A stretch of DNA of 64,000 nt from contig NZ_FNVF01000011.1 of NCBI RefSeq assembly GCF_900107975.1, forward strand, positions 95,828-159,827, given 5' to 3'. Numbering within the stretch: position 1 is the first letter of the stretch; each line of letters begins with the position of its first letter. Source of the stretch: Paenibacillus sp. UNC499MF. GTDB taxonomy: Bacteria; Bacillota; Bacilli; Paenibacillales; NBRC-103111. Of the stretch, positions 35,415 through 44,797 are shown one piece after another. The position numbers were made by a program, and so were the translations under genes. Below the pieces are notes generated by a model. It ran no database searches, was not told where the DNA came from, and saw nothing but the letters and a program-made list of their open reading frames with translations.

Positions 35415-36709
35415 GCGGGAACGACAGCGAACGGAAAAAAGGGATTTTCGATAAACCGGTCAGCCGAAGAGATATTCTGAAGCTGGCCGGAGTTGGCGGC
35501 GCCGGGCTTCTGCTTGGCGCCGGCGGCGTCGGCAGCCTCGTTGCGGCGCAGGCTTCCAAAGCGGAAAAGGCGTTTTCCGCCTCGGGGGCCGAAACGGATC
35601 CCCAGGGCGCGGTGCCTTTCTATGGCGGCCACCAGGCTGGGATCGTTACGCCCGTGCAGGATTTTATCTGCTTTGCGGCGTTTGATGTGACGGCTTCTTC
35701 CGCCGCGGAATTACGCAAGCTGTTCCAGGCATGGACGGCCGCCGCGGCTAATATGGCCCAGGGCAAAATGGTCGGCCGGGACGACGGAAATGAGCTGCTG
35801 CCTCCCGCGGATACGGGTGAGGCGGCAGGGCTTACGCCGTCCCGGACTACGATTACCTTCGGGGCGGGTCCGTCGTTGTTTGACGGCCGCTTCGGTTTCG
35901 CCGGCAAGAAGCCGGAAGCGCTCCAGGATCTTCCCGCTTTCGGCGGCGACGAGCTGCGGCCCGAATGGTGCGGCGGCGATCTGTGCGTGCAGGTGTGCGC
36001 CAACGATATGCAGATCGCGTTCCACGCGATCCGCAATCTGGCCCGCATCGCACGGGGCAAGGCCGTTCTGCGCTGGACGCAGGAAGGCTTCCAGCGGACG
36101 GGATATTCGGACCCGGCCAAGGCGACTCCGCGCAACCTGATGGGCTTCAAGGACGGCACCGGCAATCCGGATGTGAAGGATGAGCGGGAGATGAAGAAGG
36201 TCGTGTGGGCGGACGGCGCGGACGGAAGCGGCTGGATGCACGGCGGGAGCTATATGGTTGTTCGCCGGATCCGGATGCGGATCGAGGTCTGGGACCGGTC
36301 GAGTCTGGCGGATCAGGAGGCGACCTTCGGCCGCCACAGGGACAGCGGCGCCCCGCTCGGCGCGGCGGGCGAGTTCGATACGCCCGATATGGAGAAGAAG
36401 GATGCCTCCGGCAAGCCGGTCATCCCGGATACTTCCCATATGAAGCTGGCCCGGGGAGACGGCTCCGTCAAAATTCTCCGCCGCTCTTACTCCTACTCCA
36501 GCGGAATCGATCACAAAACAGGCCAGCTGGATGCGGGTCTTTTGTTCGTTTGCTACCAGCGCGATCCGCGCAAGCAGTTTGTTCCCATCCAGAAGGCGCT
36601 GGGCAAGAGCGATAAGCTTAACGAATATATCGTGCATATCGGCAGTGCGGTTTTTGCCTGCTTTCCCGGCGTAAAGGAGGGCGGTTATATTGGCGACACC
36701 CTTTTTTAA
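35411..36709 (+). CDS. efeB: EfeB, Tat-exported Dyp-type haem peroxidase
   Basis: Haem protein of 432 residues exported by the Tat path: SRRDILKLAGVGGAGLLLGAG near residues 17-37, with paired Arg. The Dyp fold shows GFKDGTGNP (about 250-258, distal Asp) and the basic/His-rich proximal region. EfeB oxidises ferrous iron or removes iron from haem outside the membrane to feed EfeU. It is translationally coupled with efeO upstream and overlaps efeU by 20 bp. Confidence 0.94.
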   Translation: MSGNDSERKKGIFDKPVSRRDILKLAGVGGAGLLLGAGGVGSLVAAQASKAEKAFSASGAETDPQGAVPFYGGHQAGIVTPVQDFICFAAFDVTASSAAELRKLFQAWTAAAANMAQGKMVGRDDGNELLPPADTGEAAGLTPSRTTITFGAGPSLFDGRFGFAGKKPEALQDLPAFGGDELRPEWCGGDLCVQVCANDMQIAFHAIRNLARIARGKAVLRWTQEGFQRTGYSDPAKATPRNLMGFKDGTGNPDVKDEREMKKVVWADGADGSGWMHGGSYMVVRRIRMRIEVWDRSSLADQEATFGRHRDSGAPLGAAGEFDTPDMEKKDASGKPVIPDTSHMKLARGDGSVKILRRSYSYSSGIDHKTGQLDAGLLFVCYQRDPRKQFVPIQKALGKSDKLNEYIVHIGSAVFACFPGVKEGGYIGDTLF

Positions 36710-38540
36710 ACGGAAAAAAAGCAGCCTTTCTTCGGCCGCAAGCCGGGGCGTTTTCAAAATCGGCCTGGCCGCGCTCCTGCTGCTGATCAGCGTAACGGCC
36801 GGCCCTGCAGGGTACACTCCCGCTTATGCCGCCGGCGAAAGCAAGGCGTCGGGCGCCGACGCTATGCTTCCCGTTGTAGGGGGAGCGCTCGTTGAAGCCG
36901 GCCAGGGAAGCTGGGCCAAAGCCGCCGGGCATCTGGCGGAGGCCGACCAGCTTTGGCAGGCTGACGCCGCCAAGTCCTCCGCTGCCGCGGCGGACGTCAA
37001 TTCGGCCTTGGCGCATGCGAAGAAAGCGGTGGCCGACGGGGAGAAGGATCCTAAGGCCGCTACCGCGGCCTTGTCCGAGCTTGCCAAGGCCGTGAACAAG
37101 TATGCGAAAGAAGGCCGGCAGGACGCAAAAACGGGCAAGTCCGGACAGGACACGGCGGCAAGTCTTCTTCCCGTCATGACCAAGCTTGCCGGGAGCATCC
37201 GGTCAGGTGACTTGACCCGGGCCTACAACGATTATAAAACCTTGAACAACGGCTGGCTCAAAGTCGAGCAGGCCATCCGGAGCGACAATTTTACCGTATA
37301 CAGCGGGATGGAGACGCAGATGAGCATGATCCGCGTGGCGCTGCAGGCCGAGCCCAAACAGCCGGAGCAGGCGGCGGAAGAAACCGCGGCTCTCATTCAG
37401 CTTGTGAACGATTATACGGCAGGCAAAATCGTATCCAAAGCCCCGGAACCTGCCGACATGTCCGTTGCGGAGCTTATCGGAATTCTCGACCAGGCTTCTT
37501 CGGACATTGCGGCCGGGCATCATTCGGAAGCCGCCGGGCAGATGCAGGCATTTATTCGGAAGTGGCCTTCAGCCGAAGGCCAGGTCAGAATCCGTTCCGC
37601 AGATGTCTACACGCAGGTCGAAAACCAGATGACGGAAGCTTCGCGTTATCTGCTGTCGGTTCCCCCCGCCGGCGATAAAGCGGAGCAAGTTATCACGGCC
37701 ATGCGGGAACAGCTTCAGCCGATGACGGGCGAGAAGCGGTACACGGCCGTAGACGCCGGGCTTATTCTGCTGCGCGAGGGACTCGAAGCGATTCTCGTTA
37801 TCTCGGCGCTGCTCGCTTATTTAAAGCGCACCGGCAACGGGAATAAGCGCGGATGGATCTGGTCGGGCGTCGCAAGCGGACTGCTTCTGAGCGGAGCGAT
37901 GGCATTCCTGCTTTCCTATACGATTTCCCAGGCCGCCTCGGGCAGTACACGGGAATTCATAGAAGGCGGAACGGGGCTGCTTTCCGTTGTTCTTATGCTG
38001 ACCGTAGGCAACTGGCTCCACGCCAAGTCCAATGTGAAAGCGTGGAACAGCTACATTGACCGGCAGATGGGCAGCGCTCTGGCCGGCGGAAGCTTATGGT
38101 CGCTGTTCGCGGTCTCTCTTCTCGCCATTTTGCGGGAAGGGGCCGAAACGACGATCTTTTACGCGGGTATGGCGCCTTCGATTGCTCCGTCCCAGCTGTT
38201 TCTCGGTATCGGAGTGACGCTGCTATTGCTGATCGGTATCGGTTTCGCCATCATCCGGCTGAGTGTCAGACTGCCGATCCGGCCCTTTTTTATGACGGCG
38301 TCGGCGCTTATTTATTACCTCGTTTTCCGCTTCCTCGGAGAAAGTATCCACTCCCTCCAGGTGGCATCGGTGATACCCGCTCATTCGGCTTCCGGCCTCC
38401 CGTCCGTGGGCTGGCTTGGAATTTATCCGACCTGGGAAACGCTGCTCCCACAATCGGCCCTGCTTGCCTATATAGCGTTCAGGCTGCTTAAAAAAAGATC
38501 CGGTAAGGCGTCTTCAGAGCCCGCTCTTACCGAACGTTAA
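36690..38540 (+). CDS. efeU: EfeU/FTR1-family ferric iron permease
   Basis: Membrane protein of 616 residues. A signal-like helix (about 20-48) leads to a large extracellular helical domain (about 50-350), followed by seven hydrophobic helices. Two REXXE iron motifs appear: REGLEAILVI (about 360) and REGAETTIFY (about 482). The N-terminal domain is longer than in E. coli EfeU but usual in Firmicutes. The start is TTG 36690 behind AAAGGAGGGCGG, within the end of efeB. Two terminators follow. Confidence 0.93.
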   Translation: MATPFFKRKKSSLSSAASRGVFKIGLAALLLLISVTAGPAGYTPAYAAGESKASGADAMLPVVGGALVEAGQGSWAKAAGHLAEADQLWQADAAKSSAAAADVNSALAHAKKAVADGEKDPKAATAALSELAKAVNKYAKEGRQDAKTGKSGQDTAASLLPVMTKLAGSIRSGDLTRAYNDYKTLNNGWLKVEQAIRSDNFTVYSGMETQMSMIRVALQAEPKQPEQAAEETAALIQLVNDYTAGKIVSKAPEPADMSVAELIGILDQASSDIAAGHHSEAAGQMQAFIRKWPSAEGQVRIRSADVYTQVENQMTEASRYLLSVPPAGDKAEQVITAMREQLQPMTGEKRYTAVDAGLILLREGLEAILVISALLAYLKRTGNGNKRGWIWSGVASGLLLSGAMAFLLSYTISQAASGSTREFIEGGTGLLSVVLMLTVGNWLHAKSNVKAWNSYIDRQMGSALAGGSLWSLFAVSLLAILREGAETTIFYAGMAPSIAPSQLFLGIGVTLLLLIGIGFAIIRLSVRLPIRPFFMTASALIYYLVFRFLGESIHSLQVASVIPAHSASGLPSVGWLGIYPTWETLLPQSALLAYIAFRLLKKRSGKASSEPALTER

Positions 38541-38550
38541 CTTACCGTAA

Positions 38551-38590
38551 AGAACCTTGCTCCATTCTAATGGGGAAGGTTCTTTTTTTC
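38551..38590 (+). terminator. Terminator after efeU
   Basis: AGAACCTT (38552-38559) with inner CCAT/ATGG pairs with AAGGTTCT (38577-38584), then a T-run. Confidence 0.88.
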
Positions 38591-38604
38591 GGCGTTAGGA
38601 ACTG

Positions 38605-38630
38605 CGCCGGGGCACAGGCGCTTTTTTTCT
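38605..38630 (+). terminator. Second hairpin after efeU
   Basis: GCGCC (38605-38609) pairs with GGCGC (38618-38622), then seven T. Confidence 0.6.
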
Positions 38631-38690
38631 TTTAAAAGGAGTCTGCCATAGAAAGATAAAAGATTAGGCACCGGCACGCTTGGGCCAGCC

Positions 38691-38740
38691 AAAAAACTCC
38701 CCTATACAAGGGGCCGTTATAAGGCGCTCGTGTATAGGAG
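38691..38740 (-). terminator. Terminator of the siderophore-binding protein gene
   Basis: CTCCCCTATACA (38697-38708) pairs with TGTATAGGAG (38731-38740). On the minus strand the stem is followed by six T (forward A-run at 38691-38696). Confidence 0.75.
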
Positions 38741-38813
38741 AGCTAGGGGGGCAAGACCTTGGCAGGTCCCGCAGTTTGAAGGCGGAAATCGCGAAGGCCG
38801 GAGCCTTGCCTGC

Positions 38814-39809
38814 TTACAGCTTATCCGCGTACTTGACCAGATCGTCCAGCATCAGGTTGGCGGCTTTGATCCCGCCTGAAGTATTCCAGATGATTTCATC
38901 GATTTGGAAGGCTTTGTTGTTTTTGGCCGCGTTAAGATTTTTGTAGAGCGGGTCCGACATCCATTCCTGCTGGGTTTTCGTGCCGCCTTTAGAATCATCG
39001 TAATCGGAATTGAAGTAGAAGAGGATATCCCCGTCCATGTCGACCATGCGTTCTTTTGTAATGACCTCCATGAAGGCGTTCTTGTTCTGGGCCGCTGGCC
39101 GTGCGAAGCCCAAATCCTTCAGAATAATGCCGGAGAACGTATCGTTCTGGTAAATACGGACGGCTCCCGGGAGGAAGCGGACGATGGATACTTTGGCCGA
39201 TGTTTTGGTGCCGAATTTCGCTTTCACATCCGCCACATGCTTGTCGTAAGCGGCGAGTGCTTGTTCGCCCTCTGCTTTTTTATTCAAGGCTTCGGCATAG
39301 AGCTTGAAGTTTTGTTTCCACTGCCCGGTTAACGTTTCGGCGAAAACGGTCGGGGCGATCTGCTGGAGCTGGCTGTATATTTTCTCGTGTCTGACTTTGT
39401 TTCCGATGATGAGGTCGGGCTTGAGAGTCACGATCAGCTCCAGGTTCGGCTGGACTTCCTCTCCAAGCTCCGTGACGCCCTGCATCGCATCTTTAATGTG
39501 GGGATACCACGTCTTACCGACGCCCGATTTAACCGCGCCGACAGGTTTGACGCCGAGTTCCAGAAGAGCCTCGGTTCCTTCGTTGGTCAGAATCACGACG
39601 CGCTGCGGAGTGCCTTTGATCTCGGTGTCTCCCATCGCATGCTTTACTTTACGCGCGGTATCCGCCGCCGCAGGGGCAGGTGATGACGTGTTCGGTGCCG
39701 CTGAACCGGCGGGAGCCGTTTCCGTTTTGCCGCACCCGGATGCAGCAAGGGCAAAAATCGTGAAAATCAAAAGAGCCAGTGTAGACAAGGACCGTTTACG
39801 ACGGTTCAT
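38814..39809 (-). CDS. Iron-siderophore ABC transporter substrate-binding lipoprotein
   Basis: Lipoprotein of 331 residues: lipobox ALAASGC near residue 26, Ala/Pro linker, then a two-lobed FecB/FhuD-type binding domain (ELGVKPVGAVKSG, PDLIIGNKVRHEKIY, IDEIIWNTSGGIKAANLML). Such proteins hand ferric siderophores to a permease. No permease or ATPase gene is nearby, so it must use a transporter encoded elsewhere. ATG 39809 follows GAGGGGG; the longer frame to 39920 would run over the Fur-like box and is rejected. Confidence 0.92.
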   Translation of the reverse strand: MNRRKRSLSTLALLIFTIFALAASGCGKTETAPAGSAAPNTSSPAPAAADTARKVKHAMGDTEIKGTPQRVVILTNEGTEALLELGVKPVGAVKSGVGKTWYPHIKDAMQGVTELGEEVQPNLELIVTLKPDLIIGNKVRHEKIYSQLQQIAPTVFAETLTGQWKQNFKLYAEALNKKAEGEQALAAYDKHVADVKAKFGTKTSAKVSIVRFLPGAVRIYQNDTFSGIILKDLGFARPAAQNKNAFMEVITKERMVDMDGDILFYFNSDYDDSKGGTKTQQEWMSDPLYKNLNAAKNNKAFQIDEIIWNTSGGIKAANLMLDDLVKYADKL

Positions 39810-39864
39810 TTCTTGGTTCCCCCTCAAGATTATGTAGGTACGGAGAATGCTTGTATGTTTTATG

Positions 39865-39887
39865 TTGATTATGATTCTCATTCTCAA
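39865..39887. promoter_or_regulatory. Fur box before the siderophore-binding protein gene
   Basis: On the minus strand TGAGAATGAGAATCATAATCA closely matches overlapping Fur hexamers. It lies about 60 bp upstream of the start. Confidence 0.85.
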
Positions 39888-39960
39888 CGTTATTAAAAAG
39901 CATTTCACGCCTTCTGTCAATACTTTCCTTTGGAGGCTGCCATTATAAATGAAATGCGTT

Positions 39961-40000
39961 TTAACAAAACGTTAATGCCTTCCGTGATCTCCTCTAATAT
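39961..40000 (+). promoter_or_regulatory. PhoP-box-like repeats and promoter before phytase
   Basis: TTAACA (39961-39966) and TTAATG (39972-39977) are spaced 11 bp apart like PhoP half-sites. TTAATG also stands 17 bp before a -10-like TAATAT (39995-40000). Phosphate-starvation control is plausible for a phytase. Confidence 0.4.
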
Positions 40001-40058
40001 TCACCCTACATAATGAAGGCAGAAGCTCATTCGGGTAAATACCGGGAGGACCTTAACG

Positions 40059-41447
40059 ATGAAACTGTTCAAAAGCTTAAGCGTACTGCTGATCGCCGCA
40101 AGTTTTTACAGCCAGGCTGCCTGGGCTTCGGTCGAGGAAGGCTATGAACCGCTGAGGGATATGCTGGAACAGGCAGGAGCGCACGTGTCGTGGAATCAAA
40201 GCACCCAGACGGCCCATTTTGCTCTGCAGAGCGGTCTTGAAGGTTCGGTCACCATCGGGAACGACGGATATAAGCTAAACGGAACGGACGGAAAATTGAA
40301 CGGGCGCGTGAAGCTGATCGGGGACAAAACATATGTGCCGCCGGGCTTCGTCGAGCTCGTGCTCAGCAAGCTGCGCAGCGGCGGCGGGGATCAGACGGCT
40401 GCCGGCGAGGAGCTTGTCCGGGTAACGGCGGACGGTGAAACGGAAGCGGTTGACACGGGGGAAGATGCGGCCGATGATCCTGCCATCTGGGTCCATCCGG
40501 ACGATCCTGCCAAGAGCAGGCTGATTGCGACCAACAAGGGCGGCGGCATTCTGGTCTATGACCTGAACGGCAAGCAGGTCCAGTCCTACAAGCTCGGCAA
40601 AATGAACAACATTGACGTGCGCTACGGATATGAGCTCGGCGGCAAGCCAATAGACATTGCGGCGGCGACGAACCGGACGAGCAACACGATCGACGTGTTC
40701 TCGATCTCCCCGGAGACGGGGGCGCTCACGAATATCGCGGCCAAGCCGATCAAACCGGACATGGGCGAGGTATACGGCTTCAGCCTGTATCACAGCCTTA
40801 AAACCGGCAAGTATTACGCGCTTGTACTCGGCAAAGAAGGGGAATTTGAACAAATCGAGCTGATACCCGGACCGGCCGGTGTGGAAGGCAAGCTTGTACG
40901 CCACTTTAAACTGGCGTCCCAAGCGGAAGGAATTGTCGCGGACGACGAGTACGGGACGATCTATATTGCGGAAGAAGATAAGGCCATCTGGAAAATCAGC
41001 GCCGAGCCGGACAGCGGCCTGAAGCCTTACGCCAAGGTGGATGAGGCGGGTAAAGGGCATTTAACTGCGGATATCGAAGGATTAACGCTCTATTACGGGG
41101 CGGACGGCAAAGGCTATCTCCTGGCTTCCAGCCAGGGTAACAGCACTTACGCGGTTTACAACCGCCAAGGCACAAACCGCTATTTGGGCAGCTTCGCCGT
41201 CAAGGACGGGCTTATCGACGGGACAACGGAGACGGACGGAATCGATGTCGTCGGATTCGGTCTGGGTCCGGCCTATCCTAACGGGATTTTCGTGGCGCAG
41301 GACGATGAGAATGTGGATAACGGAAACAAACGCAACCAGAACTTTAAAATCGTGTCGTGGGATAAGCTGGCGAAGTCGTTCCACGCTCCTCTCCGTATCG
41401 ACAACGGCGTGGATCCCCGCAAGCTCACCCCGCGTAAAGACGGTTGA
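40059..41447 (+). CDS. phy: Secreted beta-propeller phytase
   Basis: Exported 3-phytase of 462 residues that releases phosphate from phytate in a Ca2+-dependent way. A signal peptide (about 1-24) is followed by a domain resembling the copper-amine-oxidase N-terminal module (about 26-105), then the six-bladed propeller. Typical motifs are DDPAIWVHPDDPAKS, YGFSLYHS, AEGIVADDEYGTIYIAEED and IEGLTLYY. The acidic residues that bind Ca2+ are retained. The added N-terminal module is larger than in Bacillus PhyC. A PhoP-like site lies upstream and a terminator downstream. Confidence 0.93.
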   Translation: MKLFKSLSVLLIAASFYSQAAWASVEEGYEPLRDMLEQAGAHVSWNQSTQTAHFALQSGLEGSVTIGNDGYKLNGTDGKLNGRVKLIGDKTYVPPGFVELVLSKLRSGGGDQTAAGEELVRVTADGETEAVDTGEDAADDPAIWVHPDDPAKSRLIATNKGGGILVYDLNGKQVQSYKLGKMNNIDVRYGYELGGKPIDIAAATNRTSNTIDVFSISPETGALTNIAAKPIKPDMGEVYGFSLYHSLKTGKYYALVLGKEGEFEQIELIPGPAGVEGKLVRHFKLASQAEGIVADDEYGTIYIAEEDKAIWKISAEPDSGLKPYAKVDEAGKGHLTADIEGLTLYYGADGKGYLLASSQGNSTYAVYNRQGTNRYLGSFAVKDGLIDGTTETDGIDVVGFGLGPAYPNGIFVAQDDENVDNGNKRNQNFKIVSWDKLAKSFHAPLRIDNGVDPRKLTPRKDG

Positions 41448-41460
41448 CGGTTTAGACAGG

Positions 41461-41517
41461 CAGACAGGTTCGGAAGGCGCAGGAAAGCATGGGCCGGCCG
41501 GAACTGTCTGTTTTTTG
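41461..41517 (+). terminator. Terminator after phytase
   Basis: CAGACAGGTTC (41461-41471) pairs with GAACTGTCTG (41501-41510) with a bulge, followed by six T. Confidence 0.75.
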
Positions 41518-41648
41518 CGTCCTTATCCCTGATTTTTGAAAAGCCGGCCTTTGCTTTCTGGCGGTTAATCTTTTATCATGAAAACTAATTTAGTTTACTG
41601 TTCTGTTCCCGTATGCGCGGGTGCGGTTATATAAAAGGAGTGGATAGA

Positions 41649-42422
41649 ATGTATTTGCCGTCTTTTCAGCTGGAAGGCAAAACGGCTCTGGTGACCGGGG
41701 CGGGAAGAGGCATCGGCCGGGCGCTGGCTATCGGTCTGGCGGAAGCCGGAGCGGATGTCGTGCTGCTTTCGCGGACACAGAGCGATCTGGACGCGGTAGC
41801 GGCGGAAATTGCCGAAGCGACCGGGCGCAAAGCCTACGCGATAGCGGCCGATGCGGGGACGCGCGAAGGCGTGACGGAGGCTGTCGGCCGTGCCGTACGC
41901 GAAGCGGGACGTCTCGATATTCTCGTCAACAACGCGGGCATGAACATCCGTACGCCGGCGCTCGAAGTAACGGATGAGGAGTGGGACGCGATCGTGCAGA
42001 CGAATCTCAAGTCCGCATTTCTGATGTCGCAGACCGTCGGGCGCCACATGAAGGAGAACGGGGGCGGACGGATCGTGAATGTCGCCTCCGTTGCGGGCCA
42101 TATGGCGCTGCGCACGGGAGTCGTGTACGGCTCGACCAAGGCGGCACTCATTCAAATGACCAAAATCCTGGCGCTGGAATGGGCGAAATACGATATCCTG
42201 GTCAACGCCATCGGTCCCTGGTATTTCCCGACGCCGCTTACGGAAAAGCTGCTGGCCGACGAGTCCTTCGTGGCCGAGGTGACGGGCCGCACGCCGCTGA
42301 AGCGGGTAGGCAGGCTGGAGGAGCTGGTCGGGCCGGTCGTGTTCCTCTCTTCGGATGCGGCCAGCTATGTGACGGGTCAGACGCTTTATGTGGACGGCGG
42401 CATGACCATTTACGGATTCTGA
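41649..42422 (+). CDS. SDR-family oxidoreductase, FabG/gluconate-dehydrogenase-like
   Basis: Short-chain dehydrogenase of 257 residues with TGAGRGIGRA (about residues 14-23), NNAGM, catalytic Ser in VASVAG, and YGSTK. The last segment, VTGQTLYVDGGMTIYGF, is typical of the family. ATG 41649 is preceded by AAAGGAG; an earlier in-frame ATG at 41613 has none. It is followed after 25 bp by a luciferase-like oxidoreductase gene, so the two may act on one substrate or share only transcription. The substrate is unknown. Confidence 0.88.
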   Translation: MYLPSFQLEGKTALVTGAGRGIGRALAIGLAEAGADVVLLSRTQSDLDAVAAEIAEATGRKAYAIAADAGTREGVTEAVGRAVREAGRLDILVNNAGMNIRTPALEVTDEEWDAIVQTNLKSAFLMSQTVGRHMKENGGGRIVNVASVAGHMALRTGVVYGSTKAALIQMTKILALEWAKYDILVNAIGPWYFPTPLTEKLLADESFVAEVTGRTPLKRVGRLEELVGPVVFLSSDAASYVTGQTLYVDGGMTIYGF

Positions 42423-42447
42423 CGACAGACGTGAAGGAGGAAGACAG

Positions 42448-43500
42448 ATGAAACCGTTGCCGCTGCGTCTCAGCGTGCTGGATCTCGTACCGGTCATGCA
42501 AAAAGCGGATTCCTACACGGCGCTTGGACAGGCCGTCACGCTGGCGCGGACAGCCGAGAAGCTCGGCTATACGCGCTACTGGGTATCCGAGCATCACGAC
42601 ATGAAGCAGCTTGCCTCCGCGTGTCCGGAAGTGCTTCTGGCCCATATCGGGGCCCACACGGAGCATATCCGGATCGGATCGGGCGCCGTTCTGCTGCCGC
42701 ACTACCAGCCGGTTAAAGTCGCGGAAGCGTTCCATCTTCTCGCGACGCTGCACCCCGGGCGCATCGACCTCGGCATCGGCCGGGCTCCGGGCGGTTCCGC
42801 GCATGTCACGCTTGCCCTGAGCGGCAATTTCCTGGAGAATGTGCGGCAGATGCCGGACAAAATCCGCGATCTGACGGCGCTGATCGAAGGCGAATTTACC
42901 GTGGAAGGGGAGCGGGTAACAGCCCGCCCGGTTCCCGCCGATTCGCCGGAGCTGTGGCTGCTCGGCACGAATGCCAAAAGCGCCGCTTACGCGGCCGAAT
43001 ACGGGACAGGCTACGTATTCGGCCGGTTCATGAGCGACAACGACGGCGCCGCCGTGCTCGGAGAGTACCGCAGCGCTTTCCGGCCTTCCCGCCTGCTGGC
43101 GGAGCCGAAAGCCATCGTCGCCGTCGGCGCGGTCTGCGCCGAGACGGAGGAGCAGGCCCGCGAGCTGGCCGCAGAGGCGGCGGGCTGGCTGAACGCCGGG
43201 CTTCCGGCCGCGGAGGAGGCTGCCGGAAGCGAAGCCGCTCATGCGCCGGGCCGGGAAGGGCAGCGGGATGCCGCTCCGGCGGAGGACGGGGCCGCTGCGG
43301 CCGGCACGCGGCCGGAGAAAGCGGAAGCGCCCGACGGGCGCACGCTGGTCGGCACGGCCGGCCAGATCAAGGAGCAGCTGCGCGAGCTGCAGAGAACGTG
43401 CGGGGCGGATGAGTTCCTCATCGTGACGCAGGTGCCGGATTACGCGCAGCGTCTGAAATCTTACGAGCTGCTCGCATCGGGCATCATCGGGCGGGAATAA
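42448..43500 (+). CDS. Luciferase-like flavin oxidoreductase
   Basis: LLM-class enzyme of 350 residues with a TIM-barrel signature: LSVLDLVPV, YWVSEHHDM, IRIGSGAVLLPHYQPVKVAE and RIDLGIGRAPGG. The pattern fits the MsnO8/YceB-type group that uses FMN or F420. Residues about 245-290 form an Ala/Glu/Gly-rich insert (EEAAGSEAAHAPGREG and following) not needed by the fold. It forms a probable operon with the upstream SDR. Confidence 0.88.
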   Translation: MKPLPLRLSVLDLVPVMQKADSYTALGQAVTLARTAEKLGYTRYWVSEHHDMKQLASACPEVLLAHIGAHTEHIRIGSGAVLLPHYQPVKVAEAFHLLATLHPGRIDLGIGRAPGGSAHVTLALSGNFLENVRQMPDKIRDLTALIEGEFTVEGERVTARPVPADSPELWLLGTNAKSAAYAAEYGTGYVFGRFMSDNDGAAVLGEYRSAFRPSRLLAEPKAIVAVGAVCAETEEQARELAAEAAGWLNAGLPAAEEAAGSEAAHAPGREGQRDAAPAEDGAAAAGTRPEKAEAPDGRTLVGTAGQIKEQLRELQRTCGADEFLIVTQVPDYAQRLKSYELLASGIIGRE

Positions 43501-43665
43501 AGGGCCGCAGCTCCGGATAACCTGGAGACGGGCGGCGGAGCATTTTCGGCTTCTATCCGCCTGAGACCTCCGCTCTATCCCGCAGACGATTCTTCCTGTA
43601 CAATATAAACCAACGCATAGGAACAAGCCGATTTACTACGAAATCTAATTTAAGCAGGTGACATA

Positions 43666-43977
43666 ATGGGTGAAATGGACGGACAAACGATTCAAGTATT
43701 GAACGCAAGCATGATTCACGATGCGGAGAACGGATATATCGGCAAAGTGGAATTTAAACTGGCGGAAGGCAAGACCGCTTATGAAGTGGCCCTTTTCAGC
43801 AAAAAGGGGAAAGAATGGATGTACAGCTTGAACTTTACCGCCGAATCCGGCACGGAAGAAGAAATTGTCGCCATCGAGCAGCAGCTGGAGGAAGATGACG
43901 ATCTTTTTGATTTTCTTGTGGACACGGCGCTCAGCCGTATGGAACAGGATCCTTCCGGAGGCGTGGAGGGGGAATAG
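43666..43977 (+). CDS. Small conserved-looking protein of unknown function
   Basis: Acidic protein of 103 residues with a central beta-rich stretch (GKVEFKLAEGKTAYEVALFSK) and an acidic helical C-terminus (EEIVAIEQQLEEDDDLFDFLV). No signal peptide or membrane segment. AGGTG lies before ATG 43666; a second ATG three codons later is possible. I do not recognise the family. Codon use fits the neighbours, so it is probably real. Confidence 0.7.
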   Translation: MGEMDGQTIQVLNASMIHDAENGYIGKVEFKLAEGKTAYEVALFSKKGKEWMYSLNFTAESGTEEEIVAIEQQLEEDDDLFDFLVDTALSRMEQDPSGGVEGE

Positions 43978-44023
43978 TCTCCTTTATGCAGGCCGTGTTT
44001 CCGCCGCATTTCCAGAAGCGATG

Positions 44024-44047
44024 CCCGCAATTCCGGTTGCGGGTATT
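44024..44047 (+). terminator. Hairpin after the small protein gene
   Basis: CCCGCAA (44024-44030) and TTGCGGG (44037-44043) around a 6-base loop, followed by TATTTATG. Confidence 0.6.
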
Positions 44048-44155
44048 TATGCTGGGCGAAACCGTCGCGAAACTTGCCATAGCGGCTGGAGCCGTGCTAT
44101 TTTTAGGCCATGCGGGACACATTTTAACCTGGACGGTTAGACGGGAGGAATATAG

Positions 44156-44701
44156 ATGACAGAATTCGAAAAAAAGGCGCCTGCAGAAGAACTGGCTACC
44201 TTTGCCGGAGGCTGCTTCTGGTGCATGGTGACTCCTTTCGAGGAACTGCCGGGCATTCATGGCATCGTATCGGGGTATACGGGCGGCAGCGAGACCGATC
44301 CGACCTACGAGCAGGTGAAGGCGGGAGAGACCGGCCATGCGGAAGCGGTGCAAATCCGGTTCGACCCAGACGTTTTTCCTTATGAAAAGCTGTTGGAGCT
44401 GTTCTGGCAGCAGATCGATCCGACGGATGCGTTCGGGCAGTTTCAGGACCGGGGGCTTTCCTACCGGGCGGCTATTTTTACTCACACGGAAAAACAGCGG
44501 GATCTTGCGGAGCAGTCCAAGCTTGAGCTGGCGCAAAGCGGCCGTTTCGACAAGCCGATCGTGACGGAAATCGTGCCGGCGGGACCTTTCTACGCAGCCG
44601 AGGAGTATCATCAGGATTACCACCGTAAAAATCCGAAGCATTATAAAGAAGACCGTGCCCAATCCGGGCGGGACGAATTTATCGGCAGCCACTGGAAATA
44701 A
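44156..44701 (+). CDS. msrA: Peptide methionine-S-sulfoxide reductase MsrA
   Basis: Repair enzyme of 181 residues that reduces Met-S-sulfoxide in proteins. The catalytic motif GGCFWC (about residues 18-23), GYTGG, and [16 protein letters not shown] are present, as is [15 protein letters not shown]. No MsrB domain is fused. It precedes deoD by about 96 bp without an obvious link. Confidence 0.95.
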   Translation: MTEFEKKAPAEELATFAGGCFWCMVTPFEELPGIHGIVSGYTGGSETDPTYEQVKAGETGHAEAVQIRFDPDVFPYEKLLELFWQQIDPTDAFGQFQDRGLSYRAAIFTHTEKQRDLAEQSKLELAQSGRFDKPIVTEIVPAGPFYAAEEYHQDYHRKNPKHYKEDRAQSGRDEFIGSHWK

Positions 44702-44797
44702 CCGCGGTACCGTACCGTTAAAAGGAAGCCGGCGGACGTGCCGGTACCGGCGAGATGATCAACAAATGCGAAAGAAGTTGAGAGGAGCCTGTCAATC

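Noticed and set aside
38680-38946. Plus-strand frame of 88 codons after efeU
   Set aside because: It crosses the minus-strand terminator and the 3' end of the siderophore-binding protein gene, and has no ribosome site.
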